Source: Lepidurus packardi (lineage: Eukaryota > Arthropoda > Branchiopoda > Notostraca > Triopsidae). From it: DNA of 64,000 bases. Position numbers and translations under genes: made by a program. Where the stretch lies: assembly GCA_023053545.1 (NCBI GenBank), contig JAKZAN010000006.1, positions 11,105,412 to 11,169,411 on the forward strand, written 5' to 3'. Every line of letters starts with the position of its first letter. Position 1 is the first letter of the stretch. The notes under the pieces are model-generated. The model was not told where the DNA came from, did not search any database, and saw nothing but the letters and a program-made list of their open reading frames with translations. Shown here piece after piece: positions 32,382-46,145 of the stretch.

Positions 32382-32575
32382 TGGGGGGGGGGGGGGTCTA
32401 GGTGTTGGGTAGCGGGAGCTCTTCCTGAGCTTTTGGGGTGCGGGAAGTCTAGGTGTTGGGGAGCGGGAGCTCTTCCTGGGCTCTTGCGGTGCGGGAAGTC
32501 TAGGTGTTGGGGAGCGGGAGCTCTTCCTGGGCTCTTGGGGTGCGGAAGTCTAGGTTTTGGGGAGCGGGAAGTCTA
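32382..32575. repeat. G run and 51-bp minisatellite
   Basis: A run of about 15 G is followed by 3.5 units starting at 32396, 32447, 32498 and 32548, sharing GTCTAGGTGTTGGG and GCGGGAGCTCTTCCTG. The units differ by a few bases. Confidence 0.85.
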
Positions 32576-33206
32576 GGGGTAGAAGACTTTCACCACGTAG
32601 TAAGAGGGAGAGATAACCAGCTACGTGGTATTAAAAGATGAGATGGGGAATCTGAATGGGTTCCTGCGTTATGTTTCTAAACTGATAGATAACAGCTTTG
32701 TTCACTTACAAAAGAACTCACTTTGTATTTTCACATTCTTAAAAATGGAAGAGTTACGACTACTTGGTTTAGACACCAAAAACTTAGCCACTTGAACTGC
32801 AAGGGGAACGCTTTACTTATATTCTAAAAGAGGGAAAACGTCAGGAATATGTGTAAATCGAGGGCACAAAAGGGAATCTCTCCTTTTACTGAAAAAACGG
32901 GGGTCACTGTCAAACAAGGTTTAAAGGGAAAGTAGATGGAATAAATCGGATGTATGTACATAATTTTCAATACCATGCACTTTAGGTCAAGTTTCACACA
33001 AATTATATATTAGAGGTTATGGTCAATTTTCCCTCTTTAAAGAAGATGTATAATGAAAGAGTTATTGATCTGCAAGGTTTTTGAAGTAATACGTAATGGT
33101 AACTTGGGTAAATCGGCCAGGGAAAAATACATGCTAATCAGGAATAGCCATGATATGACAAGACATAGCAATCCGCTATTTTTTTGCTGGGTCATTAGTA
33201 TAGCAT
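32576..33206. other. AT-rich spacer upstream of the viral-like region
   Basis: No gene, repeat or element end was identified. Confidence 0.5.
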
Positions 33207-33236
33207 TCAGAAAGAGTGTAAATAGTAGATATTTAC

Positions 33237-33318
33237 CAGATGGGCCTTCTCCCGGCACAGCGAACAGGAGTACGGGAACTCCTCCAGAAGCTGTAATTTG
33301 GCATACTCCTCTTCGCTG
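33237..33318 (-). other. Possible minus-strand exon with CxxC pair
   Basis: On the minus strand the frame reads EEEYAKLQLLEEFPYSCSLC and then meets CTG/GTAAAT, a fair 5' splice site, at 33237/33236. It could be an exon of an unknown gene that ends where the viral-like sequence begins. Support is weak: one short frame and one splice motif. Confidence 0.25.
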
Positions 33319-34770
33319 ATGCCTAAGATTGCAAGTATAAGCAACCAGCTTACTGGTGTGAAGAAAGTAATACTCACCGGAGCCACACGAGATGTGTTGC
33401 CAAACGCCGCAGATGTCGTAATAGCCGGAGCCGCCATTTTAGCTTATCTTGGGGTGACGACAGCTGTCTCCATTGGATGCCACCAATTGGAGAGTCGAGA
33501 AATCATGTCCGCGGGGACGAACTCGTGGATAGACGTCGTCCTTGACAGGAAGACTTGCGTGACTCTCCAAGCCGAAGCAAGGCCAACCCTGGCTTTGACC
33601 CTAGAATCGGCCAAGTATACCGGCCTGACATTCGAACGGGAGTTCGCCTTGAGCTGCAAGGTAGAACAGAGCGAGTTCTCCGCAGCTTGCCCTGGCACGG
33701 GTGAGGCTTCCCTATCCCAGGAGCACGAAGCCGGATGGACCTGTAAGCGAGCTCTCACGGACAGGGGCTGGGGAAACGGCTGCGGGCTGTTTGCCAAGGG
33801 CTCTGTCGTTGGATGCGTAAAGGTACAACCTTACAATAAGAAGTTTGCCGTATATTCGGTGGACCAGGGGAAGACCCGGTACACGCTCAGGCTCAACGTC
33901 CACGGCGTCCTTGTAAGCAACCACTCTATCAAAAGGCTGGAAAAGACCATCTTAGCCGGAGGGAATGACACAGAAGCGACGGAGAAGGCCCGGAAACTGG
34001 CCTTCGACGAGATCTCCCACACGATCTCATTTGACGCTTCAAGCAGCGACGGAACTGTGAGCCTGGGAGAGTACGGCACCCTTGGATATAGCTGCAAAGC
34101 CTATTCCGGTAATGGGTTCGAGAACTCCTTCTTGGGGTTCTTCTTCGACTCAAGGGACCAGGAGAAGGAAGACTTCAACGTGTTCCTCGTTAACAAAAAC
34201 TGGATTCACGACCTGGCCGAACCATGGCGATACCGTAATGGCGAGTGGAGGAACCTAGAGAGGTTCATCGACTGGGGCGGGGCATCGGGGGTGACGATCC
34301 GTTATAGCGTTGCAGAAGAGCAAGGGGGGGGGCTTTCGAGAAGGCCCTTGAAGGCGTCGAGACGCTCCGAGGTTTCACCAACAACAGCGACCTCTCCTAC
34401 GTGCTGAGCGAGTCCGCCCATGTAACGTGCCGGCTTCAGCTTGAAAACCTCAAGATCAAAGGTATAACGCTGGGATTTTGCCAGGGGAAGAAATTCCGCT
34501 GGGTGAAGGAACCGAGCTGGACGCAACACGACACAGTCGTATTTTCCGTTAAGAATGAGGGAAAAGAAGAAAACTGCCGTGTGACGGTGAGAATCACTGA
34601 AGCCGGGGACAAGCAAAAACCTCGAGGAGTGGTCCTCACGTCGGATCTCGTCTACAGTGGTGATGACTTCGAAGTGGAGGTACGGGTGGACCCTGGAGAA
34701 GCTTCCATCCAGATCGAGAACCTGGTTTTCCCTTGGACTCAGCTACAAGATGGTTTTAGAAAGGCGTTTA
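33319..34770 (+). pseudogene. Endogenous flavivirus-like M/E glycoprotein sequence, array unit 1
   Basis: This resembles the end of the flavivirus membrane protein followed by the envelope glycoprotein, a class II fusion protein. A hydrophobic segment (about 33415-33474) leads to the E N-terminus near 33478. The fusion-loop signature DRGWGNGCG lies at 33760-33786, within a Cys-rich domain II. The frame is open from 33319 to a run of nine G at 34324-34332, where it breaks. Domain III-like sequence (FRWVKEPSW, then paired Cys) continues in another frame. Viral similarity fades at a stem-like WTQLQDGFRKAF near 34770, before any membrane anchor; capsid, most of prM and all nonstructural genes are absent. 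It is a partial endogenous viral element, inferred from motifs only; the closest viral lineage is unknown. Confidence 0.92.
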
Positions 34771-35045
34771 TCAAACAGAACCGAAAGTTACATCTTAAGG
34801 AGAGACTTCGCTCACGCTACCAGGGTTTGGACGAAACCTACAGGCGACGTAGTCGCTACACTATAAAATGTCAGGTCTCTTTATTAGACTCTAGTGCATT
34901 AAAATCATTAATTATCTATTATTTTCTAATTCTACCTATCTCTTGGCCTTACCCACCGTTTTCCTGGTGACCTGACCAGTTGCGTTTTATGAAGAAAGCT
35001 GTTTTGTTTTACGTCAAACCACTCTCAAGGGAAAAGAAAGTCGGG
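34771..35045 (+). other. Non-viral tail of the E-like frame and spacer
   Basis: The frame carrying domain III runs on to a stop at 34968-34970, first as a basic stretch, then as a hydrophobic segment (SLIIYYFLILPISW) close to its end. No similarity to viral or known host protein is recognised. The rest is upstream sequence of the next gene. Confidence 0.6.
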
Positions 35046-35105
35046 TATAAAATGTGTCCCTGGTTTGTGTTTCAGATAATTCCAACAGCAGCTACGCTAC
35101 GGACA
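35046..35105 (+). promoter_or_regulatory. Core promoter (TATA, Inr, DPE) of the Pro/Ala-rich gene, unit 1
   Basis: TATAAAA at 35046-35052, a TCAGAT initiator with A(+1) at 35074, and GGACA at +28 to +32 (35101-35105), fitting the arthropod DPE consensus RGWYV. Spacing from TATA to +1 is 28 bp. The same block recurs with TATA at 38704, 42425, 46146, 49867, 53588 and 60636; unit 7's copy falls in the gap. Confidence 0.7.
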
Positions 35106-35106
35106 A

Positions 35107-35180
35107 GTAAGTCAATATTGAATTTAATGTCAATTATTACATTTGCTTACTGATTTTGTTTTCACGTTTTCTATTCACAG
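35107..35180 (+). other. 5'-UTR intron of the Pro/Ala-rich gene, unit 1
   Basis: Donor ACAA/GTAAGT and acceptor TTCTATTCACAG/AG bound a 74-bp AT-rich intron. Exon 1 is about 33 nt, and the ATG lies 3 nt into exon 2. Equivalent introns follow each promoter copy, for example 38765-38838. Confidence 0.7.
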
Positions 35181-35183
35181 AGA

Positions 35184-36131
<948 letters not shown>

Positions 36132-36248
36132 TTTACCGCTGGAAAAGGTGGAAAGTTCTTTCCCTTAATTTAATGTACTGATGAAATGATGATATGTAAT
36201 GATGAAATATACAAATATTGTATTCTTTTTACATTACATCATATTATA

Positions 36249-36854
36249 TTATATTTTTTGAATATTTGTGTCATTTCTTTTCAGAAGACACCGCCATCTA
36301 CCCTTCAGTTTACCAAAGGACCGTTCAACTGTCATGCGATTACTGCTCAGTATATTATTAAAACGTTCATTCTGAGCAGTAATGGCATGGGCAGAGTAAG
36401 GCTTCATAAGCCAAGTAAGAAGGGGATACGCAGCGTCACCTATAAGGTAGAAAGGGATGTTGACGCCACTGATAAGCTTCGTGGTGTCAGGGAACAGCAT
36501 ATTCTGCTGGGCAAGCTGGTGCAGTTTGCTGTTAGCAAAAATTCTCGCATCGTGCACCGAACCAGGCCAGCCAACGTTTATGTTAATAAAACGCCCGGAA
36601 AAATCAACCACCGTCTGGAGTACAACCATGTAGTCCCCTTTACGAACACAGTAGTAGTCCGCACGGTACTTTTTCGGGCCGAAAATAGGGATGTGCGTGC
36701 CGTCTATAGCTCCAACACACTGTGGAAGTTTTTTTCGACGGAAGTTTGACTCCGTTTCTTCCAGGCGCTGACCTTTGGGAATAGTTATGATAGTGTCACC
36801 GAAGAGAATTACCAGGGCAGCGCAGGTCTCATGCAAAGACCGCCATGCTGTTGT
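36249..36854 (-). pseudogene. Harbinger nuclease catalytic core, array unit 1
   Basis: A 195-codon open frame with a little more homology upstream. It holds CVGAIDGTHI, WPGSVHDARIF, LIGDAAYP and VERSFGKLKGRWRCL, so all acidic catalytic residues are present. The N-terminal DNA-binding half and the C-terminal ACCILHN block are missing, cut at AT-rich sequence on one side and at the FLYWCH joint near 36854 on the other. It is closest to the Harbinger copy at 31065-31340. It lies antisense to its neighbours in the unit. Confidence 0.88.
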
Positions 36855-37259
36855 CCCATGGTGGAAAATACATTAAACACCGGGTACATACATCTGGTGC
36901 GATCGACTGGAAATGCTCCGTTTATGGAAAAAATTTCAAGTGCTATGGCGCGATCAAGCAAACCGGCTCACAGTTTACAGTTGTTCGCGAGCATCAATGC
37001 AATAGCCTTGTCCCAGGAAGGGACAAAGAAATTGTAATGAAGAAAGACATGAAGGATACAGCCGTTAGAAGTAATTTATTGTGTAAATTGTGATTAAATT
37101 ACTATTAATAGAAAATTCCAACAGACCAATTCCAATCCGCCCAAAATATCGTGGAGGATATTCTGATCAGCCGTCCAGCCCAGGAGACATTGCCAATGGC
37201 AATACCGAAATTTGCCTCCCTTGTTCGGCTAACCAACAGGGCTAGGGAACAGCAAAGAC
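36855..37259 (+). pseudogene. FLYWCH zinc finger and MULE-like N-terminal segment, array unit 1
   Basis: The first exon encodes a FLYWCH finger (GGKYIKHRVHTSG, WKCSVYGKNFKCYGAI, REHQC). A GT...AG intron of 41 bp at 37071-37111 joins it in frame to a helical segment (AQNIVEDILISRPAQ, LVRLTNRAREQQRP) of the kind that follows the finger in FLYWCH-MULE transposases. The reading ends at the unit boundary, where E-like sequence begins in a different frame. No MULE catalytic domain is present. Splicing is inferred from frame and splice motifs only. Confidence 0.65.
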
Positions 37260-38428
37260 CTAGAATCGGCCAAGTATACCGGCCTGACATTCGAACGGGA
37301 GTTCGCCTTGAGCTGCAAGGTAGAACAGAGCGAGTTCTCCGCAGCTTGCCCTGGCACGGGTGAGGCTTCCCTATCCCAGGAGCACGAAGCCGGATGGACC
37401 TGTAAGCGAGCTCTCACGGACAGGGGCTGGGGAAACGGCTGCGGGCTGTTTGCCAAGGGCTCTGTCGTTGGATGCGTAAAGGTACAACCTTACAATAAGA
37501 AGTTTGCCGTATATTCGGTGGACCAGGGGAAGACCCGGTACACGCTCAGGCTCAACGTCCACGGCGTCCTTGTAAGCAACCACTCTATCAAAAGGCTGGA
37601 AAAGACCATCTTAGCCGGAGGGAATGACACAGAAGCGACGGAGAAGGCCCGGAAACTGGCCTTCGACGAGATCTCCCACACGATCTCATTTGACGCTTCA
37701 AGCAGCGACGGAACTGTGAGCCTGGGAGAGTACGGCACCCTTGGATATAGCTGCAAAGCCTATTCCGGTAATGGGTTCGAGAACTCCTTCTTGGGGTTCT
37801 TCTTCGACTCAAGGGACCAGGAGAAGGAAGACTTCAACGTGTTCCTCGTTAACAAAAACTGGATTCACGACCTGGCCGAACCATGGCGATACCGTAATGG
37901 CGAGTGGAGGAACCTAGAGAGGTTCATCGACTGGGGCGGGGCATCGGGGGTGACGATCCGTTATAGCGTTGCAGAAGAGCAAGGGGGGGGCTTTCGAGAA
38001 GGCCCTTGAAGGCGTCGAGACGCTCCGAGGTTTCACCAACAACAGCGACCTCTCCTACGTGCTGAGCGAGTCCGCCCATGTAACGTGCCGGCTTCAGCTT
38101 GAAAACCTCAAGATCAAAGGTATAACGCTGGGATTTTGCCAGGGGAAGAAATTCCGCTGGGTGAAGGAACCGAGCTGGACGCAACACGACACAGTCGTAT
38201 TTTCCGTTAAGAATGAGGGAAAAGAAGAAAACTGCCGTGTGACGGTGAGAATCACTGAAGCCGGGGACAAGCAAAAACCTCGAGGAGTGGTCCTCACGTC
38301 GAATCTCGTCTACAGTGGTGATGACTTCGAAGTGGAGGTACGGGTGGACCCTGGAGAAGCTTCCATCCAGATCGAGAACCTGGTTTTCCCTTGGACTCAG
38401 CTACAAGATGGTTTTAGAAAGGCGTTTA
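37260..38428 (+). pseudogene. E-like segment, array unit 2 (5' truncated)
   Basis: Begins in mid domain II at the joint with the FLYWCH/MULE piece; hydrophobic leader and E N-terminus are absent. The fusion loop is at about 37419. The frame breaks at eight G (37983-37990). Confidence 0.9.
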
Positions 38429-38703
38429 TCAAACAGAACCGAAAGTTACATCTTAAGGAGAGACTTCGCTCACGCTACCAGGGTTTGGACGAAACCTACA
38501 GGCGACGTAGTCGCTACACTATAAAATGTCAGGTCTCTTTATTAGACTCTAGTGCATTAAAATCATTAATTATCTATTATTTTCTAATTCTACCTATCTC
38601 TTGGCCTTACCCACCGTTTTCCTGGTGACCTGACCAGTTGCGTTTTATGAAGAAAGCTGTTTTGTTTTACGTCAAACCACTCTCAAGGGAAAAGAAAGTC
38701 GGG

Positions 38704-38763
38704 TATAAAATGTGTCCCTGGTTTGTGTTTCAGATAATTCCAACAGCAGCTACGCTACGGACA
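38704..38763 (+). promoter_or_regulatory. Core promoter, unit 2
   Basis: Same TATA, Inr and DPE spacing as unit 1; +1 expected at 38732. Confidence 0.68.
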
Positions 38764-38841
38764 AGTAAGTCAATATTGAATTTAATGTCAATTATTACAT
38801 TTGCTTACTGATTTTGTTTTCACGTTTTCTATTCACAGAGA

Positions 38842-39852
<1,011 letters not shown>

Positions 39853-39969
39853 TTTACCGCTGGAAAAGGTGGAAAGTTCTTTCCCTTAATTTAATGTACT
39901 GATGAAATGATGATATGTAATGATGAAATATACAAATATTGTATTCTTTTTACATTACATCATATTATA

Positions 39970-40575
39970 TTATATTTTTTGAATATTTGTGTCATTTCTT
40001 TTCAGAAGACACCGCCATCTACCCTTCAGTTTACCAAAGGACCGTTCAACTGTCATGCGATTACTGCTCAGTATATTATTAAAACGTTCATTCTGAGCAG
40101 TAATGGCATGGGCAGAGTAAGGCTTCATAAGCCAAGTAAGAAGGGGATACGCAGCGTCACCTATAAGGTAGAAAGGGATGTTGACGCCACTGATAAGCTT
40201 CGTGGTGTCAGGGAACAGCATATTCTGCTGGGCAAGCTGGTGCAGTTTGCTGTTAGCAAAAATTCTCGCATCGTGCACCGAACCAGGCCAGCCAACGTTT
40301 ATGTTAATAAAACGCCCGGAAAAATCAACCACCGTCTGGAGTACAACCATGTAGTCCCCTTTACGAACACAGTAGTAGTCCGCACGGTACTTTTTCGGGC
40401 CGAAAATAGGGATGTGCGTGCCGTCTATAGCTCCAACACACTGTGGAAGTTTTTTTCGACGGAAGTTTGACTCCGTTTCTTCCAGGCGCTGACCTTTGGG
40501 AATAGTTATGATAGTGTCACCGAAGAGAATTACCAGGGCAGCGCAGGTCTCATGCAAAGACCGCCATGCTGTTGT
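39970..40575 (-). pseudogene. Harbinger nuclease core, unit 2
   Basis: Same 195-codon frame as in unit 1. Confidence 0.88.
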
Positions 40576-40980
40576 CCCATGGTGGAAAATACATTAAACA
40601 CCGGGTACATACATCTGGTGCGATCGACTGGAAATGCTCCGTTTATGGAAAAAATTTCAAGTGCTATGGCGCGATCAAGCAAACCGGCTCACAGTTTACA
40701 GTTGTTCGCGAGCATCAATGCAATAGCCTTGTCCCAGGAAGGGACAAAGAAATTGTAATGAAGAAAGACATGAAGGATACAGCCGTTAGAAGTAATTTAT
40801 TGTGTAAATTGTGATTAAATTACTATTAATAGAAAATTCCAACAGACCAATTCCAATCCGCCCAAAATATCGTGGAGGATATTCTGATCAGCCGTCCAGC
40901 CCAGGAGACATTGCCAATGGCAATACCGAAATTTGCCTCCCTTGTTCGGCTAACCAACAGGGCTAGGGAACAGCAAAGAC
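40576..40980 (+). pseudogene. FLYWCH/MULE-like segment, unit 2
   Basis: Same two exons and 41-bp intron as unit 1 (intron at 40792-40832). Confidence 0.65.
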
Positions 40981-42149
40981 CTAGAATCGGCCAAGTATAC
41001 CGGCCTGACATTCGAACGGGAGTTCGCCTTGAGCTGCAAGGTAGAACAGAGCGAGTTCTCCGCAGCTTGCCCTGGCACGGGTGAGGCTTCCCTATCCCAG
41101 GAGCACGAAGCCGGATGGACCTGTAAGCGAGCTCTCACGGACAGGGGCTGGGGAAACGGCTGCGGGCTGTTTGCCAAGGGCTCTGTCGTTGGATGCGTAA
41201 AGGTACAACCTTACAATAAGAAGTTTGCCGTATATTCGGTGGACCAGGGGAAGACCCGGTACACGCTCAGGCTCAACGTCCACGGCGTCCTTGTAAGCAA
41301 CCACTCTATCAAAAGGCTGGAAAAGACCATCTTAGCCGGAGGGAATGACACAGAAGCGACGGAGAAGGCCCGGAAACTGGCCTTCGACGAGATCTCCCAC
41401 ACGATCTCATTTGACGCTTCAAGCAGCGACGGAACTGTGAGCCTGGGAGAGTACGGCACCCTTGGATATAGCTGCAAAGCCTATTCCGGTAATGGGTTCG
41501 AGAACTCCTTCTTGGGGTTCTTCTTCGACTCAAGGGACCAGGAGAAGGAAGACTTCAACGTGTTCCTCGTTAACAAAAACTGGATTCACGACCTGGCCGA
41601 ACCATGGCGATACCGTAATGGCGAGTGGAGGAACCTAGAGAGGTTCATCGACTGGGGCGGGGCATCGGGGGTGACGATCCGTTATAGCGTTGCAGAAGAG
41701 CAAGGGGGGGGCTTTCGAGAAGGCCCTTGAAGGCGTCGAGACGCTCCGAGGTTTCACCAACAACAGCGACCTCTCCTACGTGCTGAGCGAGTCCGCCCAT
41801 GTAACGTGCCGGCTTCAGCTTGAAAACCTCAAGATCAAAGGTATAACGCTGGGATTTTGCCAGGGGAAGAAATTCCGCTGGGTGAAGGAACCGAGCTGGA
41901 CGCAACACGACACAGTCGTATTTTCCGTTAAGAATGAGGGAAAAGAAGAAAACTGCCGTGTGACGGTGAGAATCACTGAAGCCGGGGACAAGCAAAAACC
42001 TCGAGGAGTGGTCCTCACGTCGAATCTCGTCTACAGTGGTGATGACTTCGAAGTGGAGGTACGGGTGGACCCTGGAGAAGCTTCCATCCAGATCGAGAAC
42101 CTGGTTTTCCCTTGGACTCAGCTACAAGATGGTTTTAGAAAGGCGTTTA
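40981..42149 (+). pseudogene. E-like segment, unit 3
   Basis: As unit 2; eight-G frame break at about 41704. Confidence 0.9.
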
Positions 42150-42424
42150 TCAAACAGAACCGAAAGTTACATCTTAAGGAGAGACTTCGCTCACGCTACC
42201 AGGGTTTGGACGAAACCTACAGGCGACGTAGTCGCTACACTATAAAATGTCAGGTCTCTTTATTAGACTCTAGTGCATTAAAATCATTAATTATCTATTA
42301 TTTTCTAATTCTACCTATCTCTTGGCCTTACCCACCGTTTTCCTGGTGACCTGACCAGTTGCGTTTTATGAAGAAAGCTGTTTTGTTTTACGTCAAACCA
42401 CTCTCAAGGGAAAAGAAAGTCGGG

Positions 42425-42484
42425 TATAAAATGTGTCCCTGGTTTGTGTTTCAGATAATTCCAACAGCAGCTACGCTACGGACA
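42425..42484 (+). promoter_or_regulatory. Core promoter, unit 3
   Basis: TATAAAA at 42425; same arrangement as unit 1. Confidence 0.68.
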
Positions 42485-42562
42485 AGTAAGTCAATATTGA
42501 ATTTAATGTCAATTATTACATTTGCTTACTGATTTTGTTTTCACGTTTTCTATTCACAGAGA

Positions 42563-43573
<1,011 letters not shown>

Positions 43574-43690
43574 TTTACCGCTGGAAAAGGTGGAAAGTTC
43601 TTTCCCTTAATTTAATGTACTGATGAAATGATGATATGTAATGATGAAATATACAAATATTGTATTCTTTTTACATTACATCATATTATA

Positions 43691-44296
43691 TTATATTTTT
43701 TGAATATTTGTGTCATTTCTTTTCAGAAGACACCGCCATCTACCCTTCAGTTTACCAAAGGACCGTTCAACTGTCATGCGATTACTGCTCAGTATATTAT
43801 TAAAACGTTCATTCTGAGCAGTAATGGCATGGGCAGAGTAAGGCTTCATAAGCCAAGTAAGAAGGGGATACGCAGCGTCACCTATAAGGTAGAAAGGGAT
43901 GTTGACGCCACTGATAAGCTTCGTGGTGTCAGGGAACAGCATATTCTGCTGGGCAAGCTGGTGCAGTTTGCTGTTAGCAAAAATTCTCGCATCGTGCACC
44001 GAACCAGGCCAGCCAACGTTTATGTTAATAAAACGCCCGGAAAAATCAACCACCGTCTGGAGTACAACCATGTAGTCCCCTTTACGAACACAGTAGTAGT
44101 CCGCACGGTACTTTTTCGGGCCGAAAATAGGGATGTGCGTGCCGTCTATAGCTCCAACACACTGTGGAAGTTTTTTTCGACGGAAGTTTGACTCCGTTTC
44201 TTCCAGGCGCTGACCTTTGGGAATAGTTATGATAGTGTCACCGAAGAGAATTACCAGGGCAGCGCAGGTCTCATGCAAAGACCGCCATGCTGTTGT
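43691..44296 (-). pseudogene. Harbinger nuclease core, unit 3
   Basis: Same frame as unit 1. Confidence 0.88.
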
Positions 44297-44701
44297 CCCA
44301 TGGTGGAAAATACATTAAACACCGGGTACATACATCTGGTGCGATCGACTGGAAATGCTCCGTTTATGGAAAAAATTTCAAGTGCTATGGCGCGATCAAG
44401 CAAACCGGCTCACAGTTTACAGTTGTTCGCGAGCATCAATGCAATAGCCTTGTCCCAGGAAGGGACAAAGAAATTGTAATGAAGAAAGACATGAAGGATA
44501 CAGCCGTTAGAAGTAATTTATTGTGTAAATTGTGATTAAATTACTATTAATAGAAAATTCCAACAGACCAATTCCAATCCGCCCAAAATATCGTGGAGGA
44601 TATTCTGATCAGCCGTCCAGCCCAGGAGACATTGCCAATGGCAATACCGAAATTTGCCTCCCTTGTTCGGCTAACCAACAGGGCTAGGGAACAGCAAAGA
44701 C
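44297..44701 (+). pseudogene. FLYWCH/MULE-like segment, unit 3
   Basis: Same as unit 1. Confidence 0.65.
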
Positions 44702-45870
44702 CTAGAATCGGCCAAGTATACCGGCCTGACATTCGAACGGGAGTTCGCCTTGAGCTGCAAGGTAGAACAGAGCGAGTTCTCCGCAGCTTGCCCTGGCACG
44801 GGTGAGGCTTCCCTATCCCAGGAGCACGAAGCCGGATGGACCTGTAAGCGAGCTCTCACGGACAGGGGCTGGGGAAACGGCTGCGGGCTGTTTGCCAAGG
44901 GCTCTGTCGTTGGATGCGTAAAGGTACAACCTTACAATAAGAAGTTTGCCGTATATTCGGTGGACCAGGGGAAGACCCGGTACACGCTCAGGCTCAACGT
45001 CCACGGCGTCCTTGTAAGCAACCACTCTATCAAAAGGCTGGAAAAGACCATCTTAGCCGGAGGGAATGACACAGAAGCGACGGAGAAGGCCCGGAAACTG
45101 GCCTTCGACGAGATCTCCCACACGATCTCATTTGACGCTTCAAGCAGCGACGGAACTGTGAGCCTGGGAGAGTACGGCACCCTTGGATATAGCTGCAAAG
45201 CCTATTCCGGTAATGGGTTCGAGAACTCCTTCTTGGGGTTCTTCTTCGACTCAAGGGACCAGGAGAAGGAAGACTTCAACGTGTTCCTCGTTAACAAAAA
45301 CTGGATTCACGACCTGGCCGAACCATGGCGATACCGTAATGGCGAGTGGAGGAACCTAGAGAGGTTCATCGACTGGGGCGGGGCATCGGGGGTGACGATC
45401 CGTTATAGCGTTGCAGAAGAGCAAGGGGGGGGCTTTCGAGAAGGCCCTTGAAGGCGTCGAGACGCTCCGAGGTTTCACCAACAACAGCGACCTCTCCTAC
45501 GTGCTGAGCGAGTCCGCCCATGTAACGTGCCGGCTTCAGCTTGAAAACCTCAAGATCAAAGGTATAACGCTGGGATTTTGCCAGGGGAAGAAATTCCGCT
45601 GGGTGAAGGAACCGAGCTGGACGCAACACGACACAGTCGTATTTTCCGTTAAGAATGAGGGAAAAGAAGAAAACTGCCGTGTGACGGTGAGAATCACTGA
45701 AGCCGGGGACAAGCAAAAACCTCGAGGAGTGGTCCTCACGTCGAATCTCGTCTACAGTGGTGATGACTTCGAAGTGGAGGTACGGGTGGACCCTGGAGAA
45801 GCTTCCATCCAGATCGAGAACCTGGTTTTCCCTTGGACTCAGCTACAAGATGGTTTTAGAAAGGCGTTTA
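44702..45870 (+). pseudogene. E-like segment, unit 4
   Basis: As unit 2; eight-G frame break at about 45425. Confidence 0.9.
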
Positions 45871-46145
45871 TCAAACAGAACCGAAAGTTACATCTTAAGG
45901 AGAGACTTCGCTCACGCTACCAGGGTTTGGACGAAACCTACAGGCGACGTAGTCGCTACACTATAAAATGTCAGGTCTCTTTATTAGACTCTAGTGCATT
46001 AAAATCATTAATTATCTATTATTTTCTAATTCTACCTATCTCTTGGCCTTACCCACCGTTTTCCTGGTGACCTGACCAGTTGCGTTTTATGAAGAAAGCT
46101 GTTTTGTTTTACGTCAAACCACTCTCAAGGGAAAAGAAAGTCGGG

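Noticed and set aside
32382-32575. CRISPR-like array
   Set aside because: Units are contiguous 51-bp minisatellite repeats with no spacers, in a eukaryotic context.
33444-34616. Minus-strand frames over the E-like segment
   Set aside because: No motifs, and they overlap a plus frame with strong family signatures.
36186-36749. Plus-strand 187-codon frame opposite the Harbinger core
   Set aside because: It is the complement of the conserved nuclease frame, which has clear catalytic motifs.
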